Origin: Pseudodesulfovibrio aespoeensis Aspo-2
GTDB lineage: Bacteria; Desulfobacterota; Desulfovibrionia; Desulfovibrionales; Desulfovibrionaceae
Length of the DNA: 64,000 nucleotides
Assembly (NCBI RefSeq): GCF_000176915.2
Contig: NC_014844.1
Coordinates: forward strand, 558,001 to 622,000
Direction of reading: 5' to 3'
Positions within the stretch are counted from its first letter, which is position 1. Every line of letters begins with the position of its first letter. The translations under genes and the position numbers were made by a program. The notes under the pieces were generated by a model that did not search any database, was not told the DNA's origin, and saw only the letters and a program-made list of their open reading frames with translations. Shown here one piece after another: positions 7,629 to 15,624 of this stretch.

Positions 7629-8186
7629 TTGCCTGAACGCGCCAGGGACGACGCGCAGTTGATGCAGGCGGTCGCCCAGGGCGACCTGCACGCCTTTGGC
7701 GAGATCGTCCGGCGCCATCAGGCCTGGGCCTGGCGGGTGGCCCACCGCTTTCTGGGCGACGAGGCCGAGGCTGCGGACATCGTGCAGAGCGCCTTCCTGC
7801 GCCTGCTGGACGCGGCGGGCCGCTATCGCCACGAGGCGCGCTTTACGGGCTATCTGTCGCGCATCGTCACCCGCCTGTGCCTGGACCGGGTGAAGAAGAA
7901 AGAGCCGCTGTTCACGGACACGGTCCCAGATATCGCTGATCCAGCCCCGGACGGGCGCGAAGCCCTGATACAGCGGGAAACCGCCCTGGCCGTGCGCACC
8001 GCCCTCGACATCCTGGCCCCGAACCAGCGCATGGCCGTGGTCCTTCGCTACTACGAAGACCTGGCCTACGACGAAATCGCCATGGCCCTGGACACCACGC
8101 CCAAGGGCGTGGAACGGCTGTTGGCCAGGGCGCGTGAACGTTTGAAAACCCTGCTTTGCGACCAGCGCGATTTTTTTGCCCCCTGA
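7629..8186 (+). CDS. ECF-type RNA polymerase sigma factor
   Basis: This 185-residue sigma-70 family protein of ECF size has region 2 (about residues 24-90, with 'GDEAEAADIVQSAFLRLL' for core binding and -10 recognition) and region 4 (about 128-175, 'YYEDLAYDEIAMALDTTPKGV'). The start is a TTG at 7629 preceded by a strong GGGGGAGG five bases upstream; no ATG gives the full region 1.2/2 length. It heads a same-strand run of seven genes ending in an outer-membrane barrel, with its anti-sigma factor directly downstream, so it most likely controls this operon in response to envelope stress or a metal. A hairpin with a T-run immediately follows its stop. Confidence 0.93.
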   Translation: MPERARDDAQLMQAVAQGDLHAFGEIVRRHQAWAWRVAHRFLGDEAEAADIVQSAFLRLLDAAGRYRHEARFTGYLSRIVTRLCLDRVKKKEPLFTDTVPDIADPAPDGREALIQRETALAVRTALDILAPNQRMAVVLRYYEDLAYDEIAMALDTTPKGVERLLARARERLKTLLCDQRDFFAP

Positions 8187-8205
8187 CCGGGGGTTTTTCT
8201 TTTTT
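8179..8205 (+). terminator. Intrinsic terminator or attenuator between sigma and anti-sigma genes
   Basis: CCCCC (8179-8183) pairs with GGGGG (8189-8193) over a five-base loop that contains the TGA stop of the sigma gene. It is followed by TTTTTCTTTTTT. This is a compact rho-independent signal inside an operon, and would reduce transcription of the anti-sigma and transport genes relative to the sigma gene. The stem is only five pairs, so read-through should be substantial. Confidence 0.55.
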
Positions 8206-8234
8206 CAGTCGTTTACCCACAAGGATCGTGCATC

Positions 8235-8750
8235 ATGACAGGCTGTAACAAACACCGCGCCCGGCTCGGGGCCTACCTGGACGGCGAACTTGCCGACCAG
8301 GACCAGCGGGAGTGCGAACGTCATCTGGCCGGGTGTCCGGCCTGCCGGGCCGTCCTCGACGAGCTCAAGGGACTGGCTCCGGTCCTGCGCGCCCTTGGGG
8401 CAGCGCCCGTGCCCCACGGTCTGACCGCGCGCATACTGGCCGGGGCCGCCGACCGGCAACGGTCCTTCCTGCCCGCCGTTGTCCGGGCCTGGATCTATGA
8501 GATTCGCGCCGTCTCCTGGCTCGACGGCAGCCTGACCGCAGCCACCCTGTGCGCGGTCATCGTCATCGGCGGGTTCATGGGCTGGACCAGCCATGCGCCG
8601 GGCGAATCGGCCACGCAGACTGCCCATGAAGCCCGCCCGGAACTCTTTGACACGTTTGGCGCGCTGCCGGGCGCGTCCATCGAAGCCGCGACACTCGACC
8701 TGTTGACCGGCGACCTGTTGACCGGCGACCAGTCGGTCCGCGACCTGTGA
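8235..8750 (+). CDS. Zinc-finger (zf-HC2) membrane-anchored anti-sigma factor
   Basis: The 171-residue protein has an N-terminal ZAS/zf-HC2 module with the His-X3-Cys-X2-Cys signature ('RHLAGCPACR', about residues 30-39), a linker helix, one transmembrane segment (about residues 98-117) and a roughly 55-residue periplasmic tail. It should bind the preceding ECF factor in the cytoplasm and release it on an envelope signal. The tail ends in a direct repeat of 'LLTGD', encoded by a 13-bp tandem DNA repeat near 8698-8727. It is followed four bases later by a CpxP-like protein that could be the ligand for the periplasmic tail. Confidence 0.87.
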   Translation: MTGCNKHRARLGAYLDGELADQDQRECERHLAGCPACRAVLDELKGLAPVLRALGAAPVPHGLTARILAGAADRQRSFLPAVVRAWIYEIRAVSWLDGSLTAATLCAVIVIGGFMGWTSHAPGESATQTAHEARPELFDTFGALPGASIEAATLDLLTGDLLTGDQSVRDL

Positions 8751-8754
8751 GGAA

Positions 8755-9267
8755 ATGATGTCCACACTCATGCGAAGATCCCTGCTTGTCCTCTCCCTGT
8801 GCCTGAACATCGCCTTTGTCGCCTTCTGGGCGGTCCGGGCCATGCCGGACATGTTCGACCCGCCACCCGTGCTGCGCGGCACCGGCCACGGTCTGGTGGC
8901 CGTGGCCTTGTTCGACGAGCTGGACGCCACGCCTGAACAGCGGGAACAGCTCGCCGCCTTTGCCGCCCGATTCAGCGAGGAGGCGGGGGCGACGCGCCGG
9001 GTCGTGCGCATGGAGCGGGAGCGCCTGCTCGACCTGCTGGCCGCCGAGAATCTGGACAAGGCGGCCATCCAGGCCGCGCAGCAGCGGATACTCGACGGAC
9101 AGGCCCGGATGAAGGACGCGGTGGTGGACTTGCTCATCGAGGCGCGGGCCATGCTCTCCAGGGAGCAGTACCAGATCCTGATCGCCAGCATCCGCGCCCG
9201 CAGCGAACGCCCTGGGGCCGGGATGCCGGGAAGAGGGGGCTTGGGTTCCGGCATGGAACGGGAGTAG
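8755..9267 (+). CDS. Periplasmic CpxP/Spy-like metal-sensor protein
   Basis: The 170-residue protein has an N-terminal signal anchor (about residues 8-28) and a helical periplasmic domain. It contains 'TPEQREQLAAFAARF', the LTxxQ-type motif of the CpxP/Spy/ZraP family, then long charged helices, ending in a Gly-rich tail. Proteins of this type (heavy-metal resistance, CnrR/ZraP group) sense misfolded protein or metals and modulate membrane signalling. Position directly after an ECF/anti-sigma pair recalls CnrYXH, where a CpxP-like sensor binds the anti-sigma. Two ATGs (8755, 8758) are possible; the second has better spacing from AGGA. Confidence 0.75.
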   Translation: MMSTLMRRSLLVLSLCLNIAFVAFWAVRAMPDMFDPPPVLRGTGHGLVAVALFDELDATPEQREQLAAFAARFSEEAGATRRVVRMERERLLDLLAAENLDKAAIQAAQQRILDGQARMKDAVVDLLIEARAMLSREQYQILIASIRARSERPGAGMPGRGGLGSGMERE

Positions 9268-9370
9268 CCGTCCGCCGATTTGTTTCCCCTGACAACGAGA
9301 ATGGGGTATGATGCCCTGGAAATCCGTTGTCCTATTATGACCGCCCAACACGCAACCAGAGGAGCCGACC

Positions 9371-10081
9371 ATGGCGCTCATCGAACTTGACCACATTTCA
9401 AAAACATACGTTACCGGCGAAGTGGAGTCCGTGGCTCTGCGCGAGGTCACGGTCTCCATCGAGGCCGGGACGCTGGTGACCTTTGTGGGGCCGTCGGGCA
9501 GCGGCAAGACCACGCTGCTCAACATCCTCGGCTGCATGGACAAGCCCACTGCGGGCGAGGCGCGCATCGACGGGACCCTGCTCGGCTCTCTGGGCAGGCG
9601 GCAGGCCGCTGCCTTTCGCGGCGAACACCTGGGGTTCATCTTTCAGTCGTTCAACCTCATCCCGGTGCTGACGGTCTATGAAAACGTCGAATATCCCCTG
9701 CTGGTCATCCGCAAGACCCCGGCCCCGGAGCGGCGCGAGCGGGTGCTGCGCGTGCTGGAGGCCGTGGGCATGCTTGACCACAAGGACAAGCGGCCCGACC
9801 AGATATCGGGCGGGCAGAAACAGCGGGTGGCCGTGGCCAGGGCGCTGGTGACCAATCCGGCGGTGGTGCTGGCCGACGAGCCCACGGCCAACCTGGACCA
9901 CGACACCGCGCACCGGATCATCACCCTGATGCGCGAGATGCGCGACGCCTTTGGCACCACCTTTGTCTTTTCCACCCACGACCCGCGCATCGTGGAACAC
10001 GCCGACGTGGTTCACGGTATCGAGGACGGCAGGCTCACGGGCAATATTTCGGCAATGCAGGGAGGACACCACCATGGGTAG
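9371..10081 (+). CDS. ABC transporter ATPase, MacB/LolD family
   Basis: This 236-residue nucleotide-binding subunit carries Walker A 'GPSGSGKTT' (about residues 39-47), Q-loop 'IFQSFNL' (about 95), signature 'ISGGQKQR' (about 143-150), Walker B 'VVLADEPTANLD' (about 165-176) and H-loop 'STHD' (about 202). This is the LolD/MacB/FtsE-type subfamily that powers mechanotransmission by FtsX-like permeases rather than bulk membrane translocation. GAGGAG precedes the ATG. It overlaps the permease gene by 8 bp, so the two form one transporter. With the LolA-like and barrel genes behind, the substrate is expected to be a periplasmic or outer-leaflet lipid-like molecule. Confidence 0.93.
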   Translation: MALIELDHISKTYVTGEVESVALREVTVSIEAGTLVTFVGPSGSGKTTLLNILGCMDKPTAGEARIDGTLLGSLGRRQAAAFRGEHLGFIFQSFNLIPVLTVYENVEYPLLVIRKTPAPERRERVLRVLEAVGMLDHKDKRPDQISGGQKQRVAVARALVTNPAVVLADEPTANLDHDTAHRIITLMREMRDAFGTTFVFSTHDPRIVEHADVVHGIEDGRLTGNISAMQGGHHHG

Positions 10082-11324
10082 CATCCTCAAGATCGCGTTG
10101 CGCAACCTGACCCGCTACAAGCGCAGAACCGCCCTGACCTCGCTGCTCATCGTCCTGGGCGTGGCCCTGGTGGTGATCTTCTCCGGGCTGGCCGGGTCGT
10201 TCAAGTCCATGATGATCGGCATCATCACCGATTCGAGCCTGGGGCACATGCAGATCCACAAGCGCGGCTATGTCTCGTCCATCGACACCACGCCCCTGAA
10301 CATGAATCTCAAGGCCAAAGGCTACCAGCAGATGGCCGACATTCTCGACCAGACCGAGGGCGTGGCGGCCTATGCGCCCCGACTCAAGTTCGGGGCGGTG
10401 CTCAGCAACTATCTGGAAAGCACCAACATCCGGCTCTCGGCCATTGATCCGGAGAAAGAGGTCGCCGTGTGCACGGCCCTGCCAGGGCGCATCGCCGAGG
10501 GCGCGGCGCCGGGAGAACCCCTGCTCGGACGCGGGCAGGTGGTCATTCCCCAGAAGGTGGCCACCAGCCTCAAGATGAAGCCGGGCGACTCGGTGGTGCT
10601 CGTGGCCACCAACAAGGACGGCTCGGTCAACGGCATGGAGTTTGAGGTGGCCGGAATCATCGAGGACATCATGGGGCCGGGCGGCAAGGACGCCTACATG
10701 CACATCGAGGACGCGCGCTCCCTGCTGCGCACCGAACCGGGCGAGGTGACCGAGATCGTCATCCGCGCCGAGTCCTTTGACAAGCTCGACGCCCTGGCGG
10801 CCCGGCTGACCCGGCAGATCGACGCAATCACCAACCAGCAGGGCAAGCCCGCCCTGGAGCTGCACACCTGGGCCAAGCTCTCGCCGTTCGCCAACATCGC
10901 CAGCATGATCGACCTGATGCTCATCACCGTGAAGATCGTCATGGTCGCCATCGTGCTCATCAGCGTGCTCAACGTCATGCTCATGTCGGTGTTCGAGCGG
11001 GTGCGCGAGATCGGGACCATCGCGGCCATGGGCACCCAGCCCTCCACCATCATGGGGATGTTCGTGGCCGAAGGCGTCCTGCTCGGCATCCTGGGCACCG
11101 CGCTTGGCCTCCTGGTCGGCGTGGCCGGGCTGTTCGTCTTCAAGGTCTCCGGGGTCACCTTCTCCTTCGCGCGCATGGACAATCTTGTCCTGCAACCCGA
11201 AATCAACGTTCCGGAGCTGGCCCTGGTGGTCGCCATCGTCCTGGTCGCCTCGGCCCTGGCCGCCCTGCAGCCCGCCTGGAAGGCCAGCCGCATGGAGCCC
11301 GTGGACGCCCTGGGCCACGTATAA
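10074..11324 (+). CDS. FtsX/LolC-like ABC transporter permease
   Basis: The 416-residue protein starts at the ATG at 10074 after GGGAGG; the open frame upstream is the shadow of the ATPase gene. It has an N-terminal membrane helix ('LTSLLIVLGVALVVIF', about residues 19-34), a periplasmic MacB-type core domain (about 45-280) and a C-terminal FtsX block with three helices (about 285-415). A 'REIGTIAAMGTQPSTIMGMF' coupling segment contacts the ATPase. Length is that of LolC/E-type half permeases. It sits between its ATPase and a LolA-like protein, the same logic as the Lol pathway, but the chromosomal LolCDE genes are normally distinct from such ECF-linked sets. Confidence 0.92.
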   Translation: MGSILKIALRNLTRYKRRTALTSLLIVLGVALVVIFSGLAGSFKSMMIGIITDSSLGHMQIHKRGYVSSIDTTPLNMNLKAKGYQQMADILDQTEGVAAYAPRLKFGAVLSNYLESTNIRLSAIDPEKEVAVCTALPGRIAEGAAPGEPLLGRGQVVIPQKVATSLKMKPGDSVVLVATNKDGSVNGMEFEVAGIIEDIMGPGGKDAYMHIEDARSLLRTEPGEVTEIVIRAESFDKLDALAARLTRQIDAITNQQGKPALELHTWAKLSPFANIASMIDLMLITVKIVMVAIVLISVLNVMLMSVFERVREIGTIAAMGTQPSTIMGMFVAEGVLLGILGTALGLLVGVAGLFVFKVSGVTFSFARMDNLVLQPEINVPELALVVAIVLVASALAALQPAWKASRMEPVDALGHV

Positions 11325-11345
11325 CCGCATCCAAGGAGCCATCAT

Positions 11346-12098
11346 ATGCATGTCTTGTCCCGTCTTATTTTCGCCGTCCTTGCAGCGCTTGTCCTGGCCG
11401 CGCCGGTTGCCCCGGCCCTGGCCGGGATGACCCCGGAGGCCGTGCTTGAGGCCGTGGACCGCAATCTCGCCCCGGTCAGCTACGAATCGTACCGCAAGCT
11501 CATCAACATCGAGCCGGACGGCAGCCGACGCGAATACACCCTCTACACCGTCAAGAAGGGGCAGGACATGGTGGCCTCGGTCTTCCTGGAGCCGTCCAGC
11601 GAAAAGGGGCGGGCCACGCTCAGGCTTGGCGACAACATGTGGCTGCACATCCCCAGCGTGGGCAAGCCGGTGCGCATCACCAGCCTGCAATCCGTGACCG
11701 GCGGCATCTTCAACAACGCTGACATCATGCGCCTTGACTACAGCGTGGAGTACACGCCCGAATCCATGGACGAGCTGGACAACGCCTACCGGCTGCACCT
11801 CAAGGCCAAGAGCAACGAGATAGCCTACGACCGCCTGGAGATGCTGGTGGACAAGGAACGCCTCGTTCCCACCGAGATCAAGTGTCTGGCCGCGTCGGGC
11901 ATGCTCATCAAGACCCTGCGCTTCAAGAAGCCCACGGATTTTGGCGACGGCCTGGCCCGTCCGGCGGTGGTGGAGACCGACAGCCCCCTGCACAAGGGGT
12001 ATCTCTCGGTCATGATCTTCGCCAGGATGCAAGCCCGCGAGTTCAAGGACGAGGTTTTCACCCTGACCTATCTGCCGCGCATCGAATCCCTCAGGTAG
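11346..12098 (+). CDS. LolA-like periplasmic carrier (outer membrane lipoprotein-sorting protein family)
   Basis: This 250-residue protein has a cleavable signal peptide (about residues 1-26, ending 'APALA'). The mature part shows the LolA-like fold pattern: 'VLEAVDRNLAP', a strand set including 'YTLYTVKKGQDMVASVFLEPSSEKGRA', then 'NMWLHIPSVGKPVRI'. It matches the family named outer membrane lipoprotein-sorting protein, which resembles LolA but is not LolA. These proteins repeatedly occur with inner-membrane pumps and DUF1302-like barrels. It lies 21 bp after the permease and 16 bp before a barrel. Inference: it ferries a hydrophobic molecule from the ABC permease to the barrel. A second member lies at 52278-53072. 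Confidence 0.85.
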   Translation: MHVLSRLIFAVLAALVLAAPVAPALAGMTPEAVLEAVDRNLAPVSYESYRKLINIEPDGSRREYTLYTVKKGQDMVASVFLEPSSEKGRATLRLGDNMWLHIPSVGKPVRITSLQSVTGGIFNNADIMRLDYSVEYTPESMDELDNAYRLHLKAKSNEIAYDRLEMLVDKERLVPTEIKCLAASGMLIKTLRFKKPTDFGDGLARPAVVETDSPLHKGYLSVMIFARMQAREFKDEVFTLTYLPRIESLR

Positions 12099-12114
12099 GC
12101 AGGGAGTGAAGGGC

Positions 12115-13521
12115 ATGCACGAGGCGCAGTCTGCGTGGCGGTTCCTGGCCGTGATGGTCTGGGCCGCATTCTCGCCGCTCATGGCGCCGCTTATGGCAGC
12201 GGACTGGGCGCAGGCCCAGGACGCGGAGCACGACTACAGCATGGACTTTGCCATCCCTGAGCCAGAGGGGAGCCGGTTCGAGGTCTGGGGCCAGGCCGAG
12301 CTGCGCGCCGTGGGCCGGGTGATCAACGACACGTCCGCCATCTACCGGCAGCGTTACTACGACGATCCCCAGGAGGACACGGCAGCCGATTTCCTGGTCC
12401 GGGTCAAGCCCGAGCTTTCCTTTCATTACAACGACTTCAGCGCCTACGCCAGGCCGCGGGCGGATGTGGCCTGGAGCCAGCTGCCCCTGACCCAGACCGA
12501 CTACGACGACCCGTCGGTCACCCTGTTCAAGAAGGACAAGCACTGGGCAGGGGAGGTGCTGGCCGAGGAGGCCTTTGTCACCTGGCGACCGGCCCCTGCC
12601 TTCACCCTGGAGAGCGGCAAAAAGGTGCTCAAGTGGGGCAAGGGGTATGCCTGGAACCCGGTGGCCTTTGCCAGCCGGGCCAAGGACGTGGACGACCCGG
12701 ACCAGACCCGCGAAGGGTATGTCATGGCCTATGCCGACGCCATTGCCAGCTTTGACGGCCCGCTCAAGACCGTGGCCTTTACCCCGGTGGTCCTGCCGGT
12801 CACCGGCAGCGTCAACCAGGGACTGGCCGACGACTCGTCCCTGGTCTACGGGACCAAGGCGTATTTGCTGCTCTTTGATGTGGATATCGACATGCTGGTC
12901 ATGGCGGGAGATAACTACGACACGCGAGCTGGCGTGGATTTCGCCGCCAACCTGATGGAAAATCTCGCCATCCACGGCGAATTCTCGACCCGTTTCGACT
13001 TTGAGAAGACCACCATGGACCGGGCCGGGAACATCGGCAAGCGCAGGCAGGACGCCCTGAGCTTCCTCCTCGGCCTGCGCTATCTGACGGAGAACGACAC
13101 TACGTACCTCGCGGAATACTATCACAACGGCGAAGGGTATTCCCACGAAGAGCTGTCGGACTACTACGCCGCCATCGACGCAGGGTATGCGGATTTCACC
13201 GGCGGGGCAGGGGACTCGCTGCTCAAGAAGACGCGACAGGTCTCGAACAAATACAACAAGAGCAGTTCTGGTCAGGATTATTTATATTTCCGGGTGTCCC
13301 AGAAGGAGCCCTTTGGCATCCTCTACCTGACGCCGACCCTGACCACCATCCTCAACCTCGGTGACGGCAGCTTCACCCTCAATCCCGAGGCCACCTACAT
13401 GCTCACGCCCGCCCTGGAGATCCGCCCCCGCCTGATCATCCCGGTGGGCGGCGCGGGCAGCGAATACGGCGAAAAGCTCAATTCCCTGCGGGGCGAAATG
13501 CGCCTGACCTGGTATTTCTGA
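12115..13521 (+). CDS. Outer-membrane beta-barrel protein (DUF1302-like)
   Basis: The protein has about 468 residues with a signal peptide (hydrophobic segment about residues 8-28, cleavage near 'AQA'). The mature part alternates polar and hydrophobic residues and ends in 'RLTWYF', a C-terminal aromatic beta-signal for BAM assembly. The motif 'ESGKKVLKWGKGYAWNPVAF' resembles the 'LGRQTIIWGRADG' segment of the barrel at 53060-54328, suggesting the same family. I prefer the ATG at 12115 (AGGGAG eight bases upstream) to the GTG at 12106. It is the last gene of the ECF operon, and structured repeats follow it. Probable role: outer-membrane acceptor or exit channel for the ABC/LolA-like system. 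Confidence 0.75.
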   Translation: MHEAQSAWRFLAVMVWAAFSPLMAPLMAADWAQAQDAEHDYSMDFAIPEPEGSRFEVWGQAELRAVGRVINDTSAIYRQRYYDDPQEDTAADFLVRVKPELSFHYNDFSAYARPRADVAWSQLPLTQTDYDDPSVTLFKKDKHWAGEVLAEEAFVTWRPAPAFTLESGKKVLKWGKGYAWNPVAFASRAKDVDDPDQTREGYVMAYADAIASFDGPLKTVAFTPVVLPVTGSVNQGLADDSSLVYGTKAYLLLFDVDIDMLVMAGDNYDTRAGVDFAANLMENLAIHGEFSTRFDFEKTTMDRAGNIGKRRQDALSFLLGLRYLTENDTTYLAEYYHNGEGYSHEELSDYYAAIDAGYADFTGGAGDSLLKKTRQVSNKYNKSSSGQDYLYFRVSQKEPFGILYLTPTLTTILNLGDGSFTLNPEATYMLTPALEIRPRLIIPVGGAGSEYGEKLNSLRGEMRLTWYF

Positions 13522-13572
13522 CGGCCCGGCCAGCCAGGTTGTCCCGGCTCGCCCGCCTGCTCTCCACGGCCT

Positions 13573-13633
13573 AGAAGCTGATCCAAGCGGCTCCGTGATT
13601 CGAAGAGCCGTAGCCCTCGCTTGGTCAGCTTCT
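13573..13633. repeat. Imperfect nested inverted repeat downstream of the barrel gene
   Basis: AGAAGCTGATCCAAGCG at the left pairs with CGCTTGGTCAGCTTCT at the right, with a single bulged T. Inside, CGGCTC pairs with GAGCCG. The 61-bp element forms one long bulged hairpin. It has no T-run, so it is more likely a REP-like or RNA-structure element, or a 3'-end stabiliser for the operon, than a simple terminator. Confidence 0.6.
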
Positions 13634-13830
13634 GGACCTTAGGATGCTTAAGGGCTGGGGCTGGGTACGGGTGAAGGTGTGTGATTTTGGATGGTTGAAG
13701 CATATTTTGCCTGCGAAAAGAGGAGAGGGTTGTCTTGTCGTGCATCCAGGCCCTCTCCGCCGCTCTCCGTTGTCTGGCTCTCGCAGTCTCGCCTTGCGGC
13801 GGAGCGCCAAAAAGTTCTGGAAGGGGGAGT

Positions 13831-13872
13831 CCAGAGGGGGGAAACCTCTTGCAAGAGGTTTCCCCCCTCTGG
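13831..13872. terminator. Perfect 42-bp palindrome, probable bidirectional terminator or repeat
   Basis: The left arm CCAGAGGGGGGAAACCTCTT (13831-13850) is the exact reverse complement of 13853-13872, with GC between. It lies between the convergent ends of the barrel gene and the acyl-CoA ligase gene, 19 bp from the ligase stop codon. Similar G-rich/AAACC palindromes are, from memory, common at gene ends in Desulfovibrio. Without a long T-run it may act through RNA structure rather than as a classical terminator. Confidence 0.6.
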
Positions 13873-13891
13873 CCGCCGGAGGCATTGATGG

Positions 13892-15529
13892 TCAGTTGGC
13901 GTATTTTTGCAGGTCCGCTTCGCGGATTTCCTTGCGTTTGATCTTGCCGCTGATGGTCTTGGGCAGTTCGGGGACGTATTCGATGATGCGCGGGTATTTG
14001 TAGGGCGCGGTGAGTTCTCGGACGAACGTTTGGAGGGTCTTGGTCAGCTCGTCGGAGCCTTGGTATCCGGCGGAGAGGACCACTGTGGCCTTGACGATCT
14101 GGCCGCGCACCTCGTCGGGCACGCCGGTGACGGCGGCTTCGACCACGGCGTCGTGGGCGACCAGGGCGGATTCGACCTCAAAGGGGCCGATGCGGTAGCC
14201 CGAGCTTTTGATGAGGTCGTCGGTGCGGCCCATGAACCAGAGGTAGCCGTCCTCGTCGGCCCAGGCCTTGTCGCCGGTGTGGTACCAGCCGTCGAACTTG
14301 ACCGAGGCGGTTTTTTCCGGCTCGTCCATGTAGTTGTCGAACAGGCCGAGCACGGGGGAGTCTATGTTGATGCAGATCTCGCCTTCCTCGCCTTGGGGGA
14401 CGGGCTGGCCGGCTTCGTCGAGCAGGGCGATGTTCCAGCCGGGCACGGGCTTGCCGATGGAGCCGGGCTTGGGGGTCATGAACTTGAAGGTGGCCACCTG
14501 GAGCGTGGTCTCGGTCTGGCCGTAGCCTTCATAGATGGGCATGCCGAGCGCCTTGTGCCAGGCGTGGTAGACCGAATCATTGAGCAGCTCGCCCGCGGTG
14601 GTGCAGTGGCGCAGGGCCGAGAGGTCGTATTTGGCGAGATCCTCGCGGACCAGGAAGCGGTAGACCGTGGGCGGCGCGCAAAAGGTGGTGATGCGGTTGT
14701 CGGCGATGATGCGCAGCAGGGCGTCGGCGTCGAACTTGCCCCGGAAGTCCCAGACAAAGACCACGGCATCGGCCATCCACTGGCCGTAGAACTTGCCCCA
14801 CACGGACTTGCCCCAGCCGGTGTCGGACAGGGTCAGGTGGATGTCGCTTGGGGTCAGGTCGTGCCAGACCGCGGCCGTGGTGTAGTGGCTGTAGGGGTAC
14901 TTGTGGTTGTGCAGCACCATCTTGGGCAGGCCGGTGGTGCCGGAGGAGAAGAAGATGACCAAGGGGTCGTTGCCGCCGGGCGTGGCCTTTGTGCGCGGGC
15001 ACTGGGGCGCGGCCTGGGCCATGATCGCCTCGAAGTCGAGCCAGCCCTCGGCAGGGGAGCCGTCCACCTGGATGCGCAGGCCCAGGCCGGGGCAGTCAGG
15101 CAGGGCCGCGTCCACGCGCGCGGTGATGGAATCCTCGCAGATGATGGTGGTGATCCTGGCGTAGTTGACGCGCTGGGTGATGTCCTTGGCGGTCAGCAGG
15201 GACGGCGAGGGGATGGGCACAGCCCCGATGCGATGCAGGGCGAGCATGGCGGTCCAGTATTCCACCCGGCGGTAGAGGATGAGCATGACCCGGTCGCCGG
15301 GGCCGACCCCGCGCGCCAGGAGCGCGTTGGCCAAACGGTGGGAAGTCTGCTGGAAGAAGCCGAAATCGAGATCGCGCCGGGTTCCGGTGTCGTCCACGTG
15401 GATCATGGCGGGCTGGTCCGGGTTCTTGGCGTCGAGCACGTCGTAGGCGAAGTTGAAGTCGTCGGGGCAGTCGAGGCAGTAGTTGGCCCGCATGTCGTCG
15501 TAGCTGGTGAACGTGGGTTTGGTGTGCAT
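13892..15529 (-). CDS. AMP-forming acyl-CoA/aryl-CoA ligase (first paralogue)
   Basis: This 545-residue ANL-superfamily enzyme activates a carboxylic acid with ATP and transfers it to CoA. It shows the P-loop-like 'FFSSGTTGLPKMVLHNH' (about residues 188-204), 'YGQTETT' (A5, about 330), 'YHTGDKAWADEDGYLWFMGRTDDLIKSSG' elements (A7-A8) and 'PKTISGKIKRKEIR' with the catalytic Lys near the C-terminus. The 'CLDCPDDFNFAYDVLD' N-terminal region resembles acyl-CoA synthetases of the benzoate/medium-chain group. The chosen ATG is at 15529; the frame extends upstream through the regulator gene without homology. It follows an XRE-cupin regulator on the same strand and repeats the cassette at 16238-18448. 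Confidence 0.9.
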   Translation of the reverse strand: MHTKPTFTSYDDMRANYCLDCPDDFNFAYDVLDAKNPDQPAMIHVDDTGTRRDLDFGFFQQTSHRLANALLARGVGPGDRVMLILYRRVEYWTAMLALHRIGAVPIPSPSLLTAKDITQRVNYARITTIICEDSITARVDAALPDCPGLGLRIQVDGSPAEGWLDFEAIMAQAAPQCPRTKATPGGNDPLVIFFSSGTTGLPKMVLHNHKYPYSHYTTAAVWHDLTPSDIHLTLSDTGWGKSVWGKFYGQWMADAVVFVWDFRGKFDADALLRIIADNRITTFCAPPTVYRFLVREDLAKYDLSALRHCTTAGELLNDSVYHAWHKALGMPIYEGYGQTETTLQVATFKFMTPKPGSIGKPVPGWNIALLDEAGQPVPQGEEGEICINIDSPVLGLFDNYMDEPEKTASVKFDGWYHTGDKAWADEDGYLWFMGRTDDLIKSSGYRIGPFEVESALVAHDAVVEAAVTGVPDEVRGQIVKATVVLSAGYQGSDELTKTLQTFVRELTAPYKYPRIIEYVPELPKTISGKIKRKEIREADLQKYAN

Positions 15530-15624
15530 GGCGGTGAGTCTCCGTGCTTGCGTGTCTGAAGGGGTGTCCGTTGTCCTTGGATTCGACACTGTGGTCCGGG
15601 CGGGCCGAAGTCTTCCGGCCAGCC

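Larger units (their letters stand above)
13522..13891. other. Convergent intergenic region with structured repeats
   Basis: This 370-bp stretch separates the barrel gene from the convergent ligase gene. It contains two hairpin elements, at 13573-13633 and 13831-13872, and no credible coding frame. The sequence between them (13634-13830) shows no feature I can name. Confidence 0.6.

Noticed and set aside
10035-12182. A 715-codon minus-strand frame across the permease and LolA-like genes
   Set aside because: Antisense shadow with His/Asp-rich low-complexity sequence; the plus-strand genes have clear domains and ribosome sites.
13573-13633. An integron attC-like recombination site
   Set aside because: The bulged hairpin lacks the RYYYAAC/GTTRRRY core boxes and no gene cassette structure is present.
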